Positions 1-7,538 of a stretch of DNA of 64,000 bases are shown piece by piece. A model generated the notes under the pieces. The model searched no databases. It was not told the DNA's origin and worked only from the letters and a program-made list of their open reading frames with translations. Position numbers and translations under genes: made by a program. Source of the stretch: Pseudomonas brassicacearum (lineage in GTDB: Bacteria > Pseudomonadota > Gammaproteobacteria > Pseudomonadales > Pseudomonadaceae); contig NZ_MOBJ01000001.1 in assembly GCF_003732225.1 (NCBI RefSeq), positions 62,001 through 126,000 of the forward strand. The letters run 5' to 3'. Numbering within the stretch: position 1 is the first letter of the stretch; every line of letters begins with the position of its first letter.

Positions 1-230
1 AGCAAGGACAAGTCCATGACTTTAAGCAATTGCTGATAGATCTTTTCCCGCCACTCGGCCTCTACCGGGGTGACCTGGCTTTTGGTCTCGTAAAGAATGT
101 CCGGTGCTGCACGCTCCCACGCCATCAATTCCTCTGCCGGGTCCAGCAGGTCGTCGCCCGGTTGACCAGGCGACGATGCGGCGGGTTTAGCGGACTGTTT
201 GCGCAAACGGTTACGGAATTCGCTGATCAT
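1..230 (-). CDS. cpaF: CpaF/TadA-type pilus assembly ATPase, N-terminal fragment
   Basis: The reading frame opens with an ATG at 230-228 and runs off the left edge, so only about 76 residues are visible (MISEFRNRLRKQ...). These precede the Walker motifs, so the family call rests on position: the CpaF/TadA secretion ATPase normally follows CpaE/TadZ in Tad operons, and the charged N-terminal stretch fits. The start lies 4 bp after the cpaE stop with a GGGGGATG-type ribosome site, which implies translational coupling. By family, CpaF hydrolyses ATP at the inner membrane to drive Flp pilus assembly. The catalytic domain is outside the window. Confidence 0.7.
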   Translation of the reverse strand, partial: MISEFRNRLRKQSAKPAASSPGQPGDDLLDPAEELMAWERAAPDILYETKSQVTPVEAEWREKIYQQLLKVMDLSL

Positions 231-233
231 GGG

Positions 234-1454
234 TCATCCCCCGAAAAAACGGTTGAAGGCGCGTTTGAGTAAGCCTTTGTTTCCGGTCATCTGTTGACCG
301 ACCAACGCCTCGGTCATCTCGCGCACGGCGACGGTGATCGGAGCCCGCGGTGCTTGCACCCCCAACGGCACGCCAGAGTTCTGGCTCTGGCTGACCAGGT
401 TGAAGTCGTTGGGTAATTTCAACAGATTCGCGCAGCGCAGCGCCTCGCCAATATCCTTGAGGCTGACTGCCGCCGCCTTGTCATAGCGGTTGACCACCAC
501 CTGCAATTGATCCCCGCGCACGCCCAGGTCCTCGCGAAGAATCCGCGTCAGGGAGCTGGCATCTCGCAGGTGGCTGACGCTCTGCTGCACCACCACGTAC
601 ACCCGGTCTGCCTGCTCCAGCACAGAACCTGTGAGGTGGTCGATTTGCCGCGGCAGGTCAACCACCACCCAGTCATAGCTGGCACGGGCCAACTGCAACA
701 GTCTGTCAAGTTGCTCGGGCTGGGCATCCTGCGGCAGGCACAGCTCGCCGGCCCGGCCACCGAGCACATGCAAAGTCGGGCTGAAGTGGCTGCAAAAACC
801 GCGCAACGCGACGCTGTCCATGTCCTCGACCTGCTGCAACACCTCCAGATGGCTGTGCGACTGCGCCACATCGAGGTAATGCGTCACGCTGCCAAATTGC
901 AGGTCCATGTCCAAAAGCAGGGTGTTGCCGCCCTTGACGCTGAGCTGGTGAGCCAGGTTGCAGGCCAGCAAGGTGCCGCCGGAGCCGCCCTTGGCGCCAA
1001 TCACCGCGATCAGCTTCCCTTCTGCCCCACTGTTGACCCGGACCTCTGAGACCAGACGACTCAAGGCTGCAACCAACTCAGTCTCGGCTATCGGCTCCGG
1101 CAGGACATCACGAGCGCCGGCCTGCATCGCCAGGCGCATGGCGTCCTGCTCGTTCAACAGGCCACACACCAACAGCGGCGGACGCTCATGGGCCGGACGC
1201 AGTAACAGTGCCGCCAGCTCCTCGCGCCACAGGTGGCTAACGCGTACCAATAGCAGATCGGGCATCCGCTCCAGACCATAGAGCGGGTCGACATGCCCAT
1301 TACTCACCAGACGCGTGCTCACCTCCAGGCTGGGCATGCGTTGGCAAACGCCTTGCAGATCACGCAACGCCGTGGCGTCACGGCTACTGATCAGCAATCG
1401 CAGCCCTGGTTTGCCGGTCGCAGTGCTTAGTGGAGTTTCCTTGATATTCAGCAT
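234..1454 (-). CDS. cpaE: CpaE/TadZ-like pilus assembly protein (receiver-like domain plus MinD-type ATPase)
   Basis: A 406-residue protein. Residues about 17-140 resemble the atypical receiver domain of TadZ/CpaE. From about 147 a MinD/ParA-type P-loop domain follows, with AVIGAKGGSGGTLLACN near 150-166. The KGG signature lysine is kept, but the canonical GKT lysine is a glycine (GGT). The switch-like segment LLLDMDLQFGS is present. By family, TadZ/CpaE localises the Tad machine to its cell position. I chose the ATG at 1454 because GGGGAGG lies 7 bp upstream; the longer upstream extension is overlapping sequence of the tadE gene. It overlaps the preceding tadE-like stop by 7 bp. Confidence 0.85.
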   Translation of the reverse strand: MLNIKETPLSTATGKPGLRLLISSRDATALRDLQGVCQRMPSLEVSTRLVSNGHVDPLYGLERMPDLLLVRVSHLWREELAALLLRPAHERPPLLVCGLLNEQDAMRLAMQAGARDVLPEPIAETELVAALSRLVSEVRVNSGAEGKLIAVIGAKGGSGGTLLACNLAHQLSVKGGNTLLLDMDLQFGSVTHYLDVAQSHSHLEVLQQVEDMDSVALRGFCSHFSPTLHVLGGRAGELCLPQDAQPEQLDRLLQLARASYDWVVVDLPRQIDHLTGSVLEQADRVYVVVQQSVSHLRDASSLTRILREDLGVRGDQLQVVVNRYDKAAAVSLKDIGEALRCANLLKLPNDFNLVSQSQNSGVPLGVQAPRAPITVAVREMTEALVGQQMTGNKGLLKRAFNRFFGG

Positions 1455-1942
1455 GGAGTGACCTCCCCTGATTCGGAATGATGCCCAAGGGCTTCGCGTG
1501 GCAAGGTTGCCCTGATGGTGGGCAACGTGATGGGCACGCCAAACCCGGGAATAAACAGATTGAATACGTAGCTTTGCAGGCTCACCTGGACATAACGGAT
1601 GGCACGGAATCCGGTGACGTTGACGGTGTCGGTGGGGTTGGCCACCACAGCACCGTTTGCATCCAGGTAGGTCAGCGTCAGGTTGCCAGTGCCCAGATTG
1701 GTGATCAGCTGGCTGGTGCCGGTGTTGCCCGCGGGATTGAAGATCGCCCGCTGCAACACGATCGGATCGCTGATATTGCATACCGCCGCCAGGCGCGCGC
1801 CGCGCCGCACGGATTCATCGAGGGCATTCACCGTGAAGTACAGGCGGCCCATTTCCAGCACGCTGAACAACAGAATGAACACCAGCAAGCCTATGACGGC
1901 GAACTCCACCACATAGACGCCACGCATCTGTTTGCGATTCAT
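1448..1942 (-). CDS. tadE: TadE-like minor pilin / pilus assembly protein
   Basis: A 164-residue protein that begins with a short basic stretch and a single transmembrane helix at about residues 10-32, containing the TadE-type signature (VYVVEFAVIGLLVFILLFSV). A glutamate in the first helical turn and ESVRRGARLAAV after the helix are typical of TadE/TadF pseudopilins. The rest should be periplasmic. By family these are processed by the prepilin peptidase and act in Flp pilus biogenesis. The start overlaps the stop of the upstream tadE copy (TGATG) and its end overlaps cpaE, so it sits in a tightly coupled operon. Confidence 0.8.
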   Translation of the reverse strand: MNRKQMRGVYVVEFAVIGLLVFILLFSVLEMGRLYFTVNALDESVRRGARLAAVCNISDPIVLQRAIFNPAGNTGTSQLITNLGTGNLTLTYLDANGAVVANPTDTVNVTGFRAIRYVQVSLQSYVFNLFIPGFGVPITLPTIRATLPREALGHHSESGEVTPC

Positions 1943-2427
1943 CACAGAGCCCTCATGACAGTTGAGGCGACCAGCGGAATACTCAGCGCAATCGTATTGG
2001 CAAAGAGCCCGGTAATCGAACCGGTACAAGCACCAGCGCCAATCACCGGGCAGAAGGTATAGGTGATGGTGACCCGTACATGGTCGGTGCCTACTGCGAC
2101 GACGGTCACGTTGCCGGTCGTCAACCCTGACACTACAGGCGTCCCGGTGTTGACAGGCACGCCATAGACCGCCACGTTTTTCGTCTGGGTCTCGAGCGTG
2201 CTGCCACTCGTAACAACGGCATAGCCAAGCGTCGAGTTCCACGCCTGACTGGCGACGTAACGGCCGGCATCACGGCTGGCCTGCAACAGGGTGTTGTACT
2301 GAAAGAGCATGCGGCCAAACTCGCCGAGGGCCAGCAACAGCAGCAGCATTAACGGCAGGACGATGGTGAATTCCACCATTGCCATTCCGCGCTGGCCCTG
2401 CGGTTGTTTCAACGCGTGAAGTCTCAT
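1942..2427 (-). CDS. TadE-like minor pilin / pilus assembly protein (second copy)
   Basis: 161 residues. A basic N-terminus with QRGMAMVEFTIVLPLMLLL marks the TadE family: Gly-Met before an aliphatic helix with Glu and Phe at its start. The helix continues to about residue 38, then LLQASRDAGRYVASQ follows, matching the post-helix TadE pattern. The remainder is small, Thr/Val-rich and periplasmic. It follows the TadG-like gene by 8 bp and overlaps the next tadE by 1 bp. It and its neighbour share the family pattern but differ in sequence, so they look like an ancient TadE/TadF pair rather than a recent duplication. Confidence 0.8.
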   Translation of the reverse strand: MRLHALKQPQGQRGMAMVEFTIVLPLMLLLLLALGEFGRMLFQYNTLLQASRDAGRYVASQAWNSTLGYAVVTSGSTLETQTKNVAVYGVPVNTGTPVVSGLTTGNVTVVAVGTDHVRVTITYTFCPVIGAGACTGSITGLFANTIALSIPLVASTVMRAL

Positions 2428-2435
2428 GACGCCTC

Positions 2436-3767
2436 CTACGAGTCAGTGCTCGGAGTGCCGCTGCCATTGATATAGGTTTTGTAGAGCTGAATGATCCGTG
2501 GGCCGGCATCACCTGAAGGATTGGGGCCGGGCACGTTGTCGCCTGAACACTCCTGCACGAACTGCCCGAAGATCTCCGAGGTACTGCCCGTGCTACCGGC
2601 CGGCTGCACCACGAAATAGCAGCCAAAACCCAGGACCGGAATCGAGGTCGCACCATTGTTTTGCCCAGTGCAGTTGCCTATCACGACTTTCAGCATCCGT
2701 CGTTCGTAGACTCCTGGGTTCTGGCACCCCGTGCCTGAGCCGGCAATACACGCCGCGGAGCTCGCCAGCCAGTCGTTGTAGCCAAGCACCGCCTTGCCGC
2801 CAGCGGTGAGCGTGCCATTGCTCGAAATGATGGTCTGACCCTTGTATTGCAGTGTGCCTGAGCTGTTGGTGATCACTGGCGTGCTGTAGCTGACGATCAG
2901 GTCTGACGGATAATCCGCGGCTTTGAGCCCTCCACTGTACTGACCGAAACGGGTATTCAAACCTTGGGACACCGGGCCGACGTTGTTGCCCGGTTTGGTC
3001 GTGACATTTTGCCCGACGCTGCGGCATACCGAGCCGCCTCCAGCCAGGTCATCCCTGACTGTGCTGCCGCCCGAGCCAAAATCGAGCAGTTGAAAATTGC
3101 CTGGGCCAATGGCGGATGTAGTGCCTGAGCCTGTTTTCAAATCCTGCAAATCGCCAAATTGATAGCCCCAGAACACTCCGGTGCTCGGGCTGTATTTGGT
3201 CGGGTCACCACAGACCATCAATGGCGCGAGATCGCAAGGGCTGGTGGGGCTGGGGCCGGCAGTAGCCATCGCCGCTACCGACTTGTTGCCCAGACCGCCA
3301 CCGCCCAATGCCTGGATGAAGCTCCAGAAAAAACCGGTCAGGCTATAGTTCGGTACCGTTACCCGTACATAAGTTGCATTCGCCGGGCCTGGGTAGGAGA
3401 ACGGTCCATAGACGTTGTTGGCCAGTTCCACCACAGCGAAGGTGCCCGCATTGTTGCCAATGGCCGTGTTCAATTCAGTGTTGCCCGCGGCACTGGCATT
3501 CAGCGTCAGCGTATTCAGTGCGGCAGTGCGCGTTGTGCTGGCAATGCCGGTACCGCCGGTGACCTGACTCAGGGTTTTGGCGCCGCTCAGGGCCGCGGCA
3601 TCCACTGCATTTTGCAGGCGGGTCTTGTTCAGCAACAGGTGGCCGCCGTCCAGCGCCAATGCCGCCATCATGCCGATCGCGGCCAACGCGATCACCATCA
3701 TTACGGTCACCGATCCCCGCTGGCGCCTTGGCGTTACCGGAAACGGCCGTTGAATTCGAGAATTCAT
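2436..3767 (-). CDS. tadG: TadG-like pilus assembly protein
   Basis: A protein of about 443 residues. An Arg-rich N-terminus ends in RQRGSVTVMMVIALAAIGMM, a TadG/TadE-type membrane anchor, followed by LNKTRLQNAVDAAALSGAK, the hallmark of TadG-like proteins. The long C-terminal part is secreted, Gly/Ser/Thr-rich and has several cysteines (for example CDLAPLMVCGD) that could form disulphides. I see no clear von Willebrand A metal site, unlike some TadG proteins. The start is one of two adjacent ATGs (3770 or 3767); 3767 gives the better spacing to GAGGG. By family it is a structural accessory of Flp pilus assembly. Confidence 0.75.
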   Translation of the reverse strand: MNSRIQRPFPVTPRRQRGSVTVMMVIALAAIGMMAALALDGGHLLLNKTRLQNAVDAAALSGAKTLSQVTGGTGIASTTRTAALNTLTLNASAAGNTELNTAIGNNAGTFAVVELANNVYGPFSYPGPANATYVRVTVPNYSLTGFFWSFIQALGGGGLGNKSVAAMATAGPSPTSPCDLAPLMVCGDPTKYSPSTGVFWGYQFGDLQDLKTGSGTTSAIGPGNFQLLDFGSGGSTVRDDLAGGGSVCRSVGQNVTTKPGNNVGPVSQGLNTRFGQYSGGLKAADYPSDLIVSYSTPVITNSSGTLQYKGQTIISSNGTLTAGGKAVLGYNDWLASSAACIAGSGTGCQNPGVYERRMLKVVIGNCTGQNNGATSIPVLGFGCYFVVQPAGSTGSTSEIFGQFVQECSGDNVPGPNPSGDAGPRIIQLYKTYINGSGTPSTDS

Positions 3768-3845
3768 CATCAAGCCCTCATTTGCCGATACGGACCCGGA
3801 TTGGCTCCGCCACTACCTGGGTGCCCAAGCACCTGTTTCACCCTG

Positions 3846-4652
3846 TCAGTGCACGTTGACTACACGGGTTTCGATACCACGGATAACCGTGATAGCCCCG
3901 CCGCCACCGACACTACGGTGCACCACGCGCCTTGGCGCGGTTTCGGTGACCATGGCGATGGCCTGCGGAGCAGGCGCGACGGTCGCCGGCTTTTTCGTGA
4001 GATTCAGAGGGTTGCGCAGAGTCAGTTGCAACTTCCCTTCGGTCTGCGCCGTAACCAGGGTTTCCGCCTCACTGGTCGTCATCTCCAGCGTCACCGCACG
4101 CACCACCACCGGTTGAGTCTTGTCAGTACCCGCGGTCTGATCCACCGCCAATACTCGCAAGTTCTCGAGGATGGTTCGGGACACGGCGCTGTTGCTGCTG
4201 CCATCGGTGTGTTTGGTGGCCAGCACATCAACCCGGTTACCCGGCAACAGGAATCCGCCGACACCGACCACATCGTCCACCCGTACCGAAATGGCACGTT
4301 TGTCGGGTGCAATCAAAGAGGCCAGGGTGCTGCCACCCAAGTGTTCACTGAGGCGTGCACCACGCACGATGTCGCCTTTCAAGATGTCGAACGTGGCGAT
4401 TTTGCCCACCGCCTTGTCGCTGGAATCGAAGGCATCGTCCGGGATCGTATCCATGGGCATGCGCATCGTCGTGACCTGTTGAGCCTCGACCATCTGCCCG
4501 AAAGGAATCTCGACCGTGGCGACTACCACGCTTCGAAGGTGGTCATCCGGGCTGGCATTAAGCCGTGCGCTTAGCCAGCTGTTGGCCATCCATGCGGCGC
4601 CGAGGCCCATGACCAACGAAATACCAATCAGCGTTGCAGTACGAGAGCTCAT
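3846..4652 (-). CDS. cpaB: CpaB/RcpC Flp pilus assembly protein
   Basis: 268 residues. One N-terminal membrane helix (about residues 8-28) leads into a SAF-like domain, with VVVATVEIPFGQMVEAQQV at about 42-60 and the characteristic LLPGNRVDVLAT in the middle. This matches CpaB/RcpC, a periplasmic or envelope component that in other species works with the secretin RcpA/CpaC. AGGAGATACAGAC precedes the ATG. Unusually, the secretin gene that normally follows cpaB is absent here: TadG and TadE genes come next. Confidence 0.88.
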   Translation of the reverse strand: MSSRTATLIGISLVMGLGAAWMANSWLSARLNASPDDHLRSVVVATVEIPFGQMVEAQQVTTMRMPMDTIPDDAFDSSDKAVGKIATFDILKGDIVRGARLSEHLGGSTLASLIAPDKRAISVRVDDVVGVGGFLLPGNRVDVLATKHTDGSSNSAVSRTILENLRVLAVDQTAGTDKTQPVVVRAVTLEMTTSEAETLVTAQTEGKLQLTLRNPLNLTKKPATVAPAPQAIAMVTETAPRRVVHRSVGGGGAITVIRGIETRVVNVH

Positions 4653-4667
4653 GTCTGTATCTCCTAC

Positions 4668-6002
4668 TCAAAGAAAGTCGAGCTGGACGAAGTAGTTGTG
4701 CCACGCCCATTCAAGCTCCTGCGGCGACAGTGGCCCGGAACCTCCCAGGTAACGCTGACGATCAAGCGCCATGTTCAGGAGATCGCGGGGGTGGCAAGGC
4801 ACCAGCGGCATGCCTTCAATGGCGTAAAGTCTCTGCTGTACATAACGCACCAGCAGCGGGTCATAACGTATGCCCAGACGCTCGGACTCCTGTTGCCAGA
4901 TCCGTTCGTACTCTTCGGGCTTCAGGTAACCGAATTGCAGCTTGTAACCAATCCGACGGAGGAAGGCCTCGTCGGCCAACTCCAGGGGATTGAGGTTGGT
5001 GGAAAACACCAGAATCAGATCGAAGGGCAGCTCGCAATGCCGCCCGCCGCCCAGGTTGAGGAAGTCGCGTTTCTCTTCCATCGGGACGATCCAGCGATTC
5101 AACAGTTCTGCAGGTGCCATACGCTGGCGCCCCATGTCGTCGATGATGAACAGGCCATTGCTGGCCTTGAGCTGCAAGGCGGCCTGGTACTGACGGGTGA
5201 AGGGGTCATAACGAACGTCCAGCTGTTCCATGCTCAACTCACCACCGGTAATGACGATCGGGCGCTTGCAGCACAGCAGTCGACGGTCGATCCCTTCGCT
5301 GAGCATCAGATTGTTCTGTTGGCCGTTATCATCCAGACGCTGGTGTACCTGCGGGTCATAGATCTCGATCACCGACTCGTTGATCACGATGGCATGCGGC
5401 ACCCAGATGGCCTCGGCGAACAGCCGGATCAACCGACTGCTGACGTAGGTCTTGCCAGTCCCCGCGGGGCCATAAATCATGATCGCGCGCCCGGAGTTCA
5501 GCGCTACACCCAGTTGATCGAGCATCCCCTCAGTGAGCACCACGCCGTTAAGCGCCGTGTGCATATCGTGAGCGCTGATGCGCCCATGGTGAATGGTCTG
5601 CACCTTGAGCAGGGAACGGTAGGAACTCACCGGGAAGGGTGCTGCTCCGATATAGCCGCTACGCGACAGGGCATCGCGGGCGGCACTGCGACCGCGTTCG
5701 GTCAGGCCATAACGCAGCGACTGCCCGCCTCCCGTTTGCGCTCCCATCTGCCCAAGCACTTCGACGCGACCATCCTTGCGCAGAAACGCCAGGACCTCTT
5801 CCATGACGACTCCGGTCAGCGCCAGGCGCTCTACCAGCCGCGGCATGTCCAGCACGCCGGCGTCGTACAAATGCTTGCACACCAACTCACCGAGAAAACT
5901 GTCTGTCAGCCCCGTCTCGCTGATAGTGCATGGCTGGGGAGCCAGTCGCTGCACCGCTTCTCGCTCATTGTGATAGGCATCACTCTCGACGATGACGTGC
6001 AT
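4668..6002 (-). CDS. AAA+ ATPase embedded in the Tad pilus operon
   Basis: 444 residues. An N-terminal region (about 1-135) holds helices that resemble winged-helix DNA- or protein-binding folds (LTERGRSAARDALSR near 100-114). The AAA+ module follows: Walker A GPAGTGKT at 178-185, Walker B LFIIDD around 284-289, a sensor-1-like FSTN near 333-336 and a candidate arginine finger in AFLRR near 346-350. It is not a secretion ATPase of the CpaF type. The start at 6002 is set by GGGAGG 7 bp upstream. It lies between the prepilin peptidase and cpaB, so a role in pilus assembly or its control is inferred from context only; MoxR-like remodelling is another possibility. Confidence 0.75.
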   Translation of the reverse strand: MHVIVESDAYHNEREAVQRLAPQPCTISETGLTDSFLGELVCKHLYDAGVLDMPRLVERLALTGVVMEEVLAFLRKDGRVEVLGQMGAQTGGGQSLRYGLTERGRSAARDALSRSGYIGAAPFPVSSYRSLLKVQTIHHGRISAHDMHTALNGVVLTEGMLDQLGVALNSGRAIMIYGPAGTGKTYVSSRLIRLFAEAIWVPHAIVINESVIEIYDPQVHQRLDDNGQQNNLMLSEGIDRRLLCCKRPIVITGGELSMEQLDVRYDPFTRQYQAALQLKASNGLFIIDDMGRQRMAPAELLNRWIVPMEEKRDFLNLGGGRHCELPFDLILVFSTNLNPLELADEAFLRRIGYKLQFGYLKPEEYERIWQQESERLGIRYDPLLVRYVQQRLYAIEGMPLVPCHPRDLLNMALDRQRYLGGSGPLSPQELEWAWHNYFVQLDFL

Positions 6003-6004
6003 GA

Positions 6005-6535
6005 CTAACCTCCCAACCCACTGGCAAAGAGTTGCCAATGAACGGCGTTTAAAGTGCCGAGCAAAATGGCAATCGAATAAGGGAAAGGCTTGCCGGCCAC
6101 CTCATCTGAAGTCGGCGCCAGATAAGCCTGCGCCCTCAGAATCAGCCAATAGCGCCCCAGGGTCTGTAACAACTGACCGCGAACCAGCACTATCAGGAAA
6201 CCGCACACGCCACCGGCGATCAGGCTGAATAATGCAGCCCACAACGCGTAATGGAACGGTAGAAAACTGCCGACCATGACCATCAACTTGACGTCGCCGG
6301 CGGCCATGCCACCCAAGGCGTACATGGGCAGGAACAGCGCAAAACAGATCAAGATGCCCAGCAGACCGTCTCCCAATCCGCTGACACCCCCTGAATAAGT
6401 CTGACTAGCCAATCCCAGGGCAAGGCCCAACAGAACCAGCGTATTGGGAATACGGTGGCGAAGCAGATCGCTCACCACCGCCACGCCCAAAAGTCCTATC
6501 AGTAAAACAGTCGATACCATCAGTTCCGTGGACAT
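6005..6535 (-). CDS. cpaA: Prepilin peptidase (CpaA/TadV type)
   Basis: A 176-residue polytopic membrane protein. It has the two catalytic aspartates of type IV prepilin-type peptidases: D23 in VVSDLLRHRIPN and D81 in the GxGD-like GMAAGDVKLM. It lacks the N-methylation domain of PilD, consistent with the short TadV/CpaA class. By family it cleaves Flp prepilins and TadE-type pseudopilins after the conserved glycine. The ATG at 6535 follows GGGAGACACGCC. The stop lies only 2 bp before the next gene's start. Confidence 0.9.
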   Translation of the reverse strand: MSTELMVSTVLLIGLLGVAVVSDLLRHRIPNTLVLLGLALGLASQTYSGGVSGLGDGLLGILICFALFLPMYALGGMAAGDVKLMVMVGSFLPFHYALWAALFSLIAGGVCGFLIVLVRGQLLQTLGRYWLILRAQAYLAPTSDEVAGKPFPYSIAILLGTLNAVHWQLFASGLGG

Positions 6536-6564
6536 GGCGTGTCTCCCGACCGGGATTATCGTTA

Positions 6565-6756
6565 TCAGCAAGCACCACCGTTAACCGCAGCGCACAGCGC
6601 CGTGATTCTGGTATTCACTGCGCCGCCCAAAAGCACGAACGCTGCGACGACAGCGACCGTAATCAAGCCACCGGCCACCGCGTACTCCACGATGGTCAGG
6701 CCATCCTCGTCTTTGGCGAACTTGCGTACCGACGTTCTTATCAATTGCAGAGTCAT
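6565..6756 (-). CDS. flp: Flp-type pilin, copy 2
   Basis: A 63-residue prepilin. The leader ends in KDEDG, with cleavage expected between G19 and L20, followed by LTIVEYAVAGGLITVAV, the Flp motif with Glu at +5 and Tyr at +6. The hydrophobic helix runs to about residue 43, followed by NTRITALCAAVNGGAC with two cysteines. GTGAGG precedes the ATG. By family this is the structural subunit of the adhesive Flp pilus. It differs from the upstream copy at about nine positions, mostly outside the leader and helix core. Confidence 0.9.
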   Translation of the reverse strand: MTLQLIRTSVRKFAKDEDGLTIVEYAVAGGLITVAVVAAFVLLGGAVNTRITALCAAVNGGAC

Positions 6757-6913
6757 TTTGTGTACCTCACTTCTGCGCTTATACGGTTCAGTACATACAC
6801 TTGCAGAGACGGCGCGAAGTCCATTGAGCTGTCCGGCTGCTCTATTCAGCGAAACAGTCACAACCGGTTGCTCCATGGACATCGCCGCGTCTCCCCACCG
6901 TGAGTTGCCGTTA

Positions 6914-7105
6914 TCAGCAGGCAGCACCTTTGACCGCGGCGCACAACGCTGTGATTCTGGTATTCACTGCGCCGCCCAACAGAGTGAACATGGCGGCAAC
7001 CGCTACCGTAATCAGCCCGCCAGCCACCGCGTATTCCACGATGGTCAGGCCGTCTTCGTCTTTGGCGAACTTCATTACCGAAGCCTTGATAGTTTGCAGA
7101 GTCAT
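6914..7105 (-). CDS. flp: Flp-type pilin, copy 1 (promoter-proximal)
   Basis: A 63-residue prepilin, nearly identical to the downstream copy. Leader KFAKDEDG, cleavage expected after G19, then LTIVEYAVAGGLITVAV with E24 and Y25 of the Flp box. The C-terminal tail NTRITALCAAVKGAAC has two cysteines that could form a small disulphide loop. GTGAGGTGGGCAAA precedes the ATG. It is the first gene of the Tad operon, 157 bp ahead of copy 2, the position where the major pilin is normally found. Confidence 0.92.
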   Translation of the reverse strand: MTLQTIKASVMKFAKDEDGLTIVEYAVAGGLITVAVAAMFTLLGGAVNTRITALCAAVKGAAC

Positions 7106-7538
7106 TTTGCCCACCTCACTTTCGATTGTTGTTCTTCCGGGGAGCAGCACTTTTTGCACTGCTTGTAGCTACCTTAGTCAGGGCATCCCCAAGGGGGTTA
7201 GGAGGATTTTGCGCATCGCTAGGACTTTTTTGCGGGCACGGCCAACTAGCGAGTAGTGGCTGTCCGCAGAAGGAAAAGAAGGGAAAGGAAAGGCTCTAAA
7301 CAAGGAACGGCGGGCAAAGGCCATTGCCTTGATTCACAAGCGACGAACGGTTGATCGCAAATCCGCCGCCAACACGCCAATAAATAACCGCCCGGCCCCG
7401 GCCCCCAGGCGAAACATAGAGCGCATAGAACTAAATTCGGGTTTTCTTATCAGGATTTAGTCTGCAAAGCGATATCACATTGACAATACTACTCAGCGGA
7501 TAGAGGCACGAAGAACCTCAGAAGCCAGAGCTAAACAC
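7106..7538. other. Intergenic region between the flp operon and the AraC-type regulator
   Basis: A 433-bp gap that must carry the divergent promoters of the pilus operon and of the regulator. A TTGACA hexamer sits at 7480-7485 on the plus strand, but no good -10 follows at the right spacing. On the minus strand I could not find a convincing sigma70 or sigma54 promoter: TTGGCC-GTGCCC-GC has the wrong GG-GC spacing. The stretch contains purine-rich tracts (7270-7300). No ORF with gene-like content was seen. Confidence 0.5.

Noticed and set aside
7220..7250. Possible sigma54 promoter for the flp operon (TTGGCC...GC)
   Set aside because: GG and GC are 8 bp apart instead of 10, so it does not fit the sigma54 consensus.
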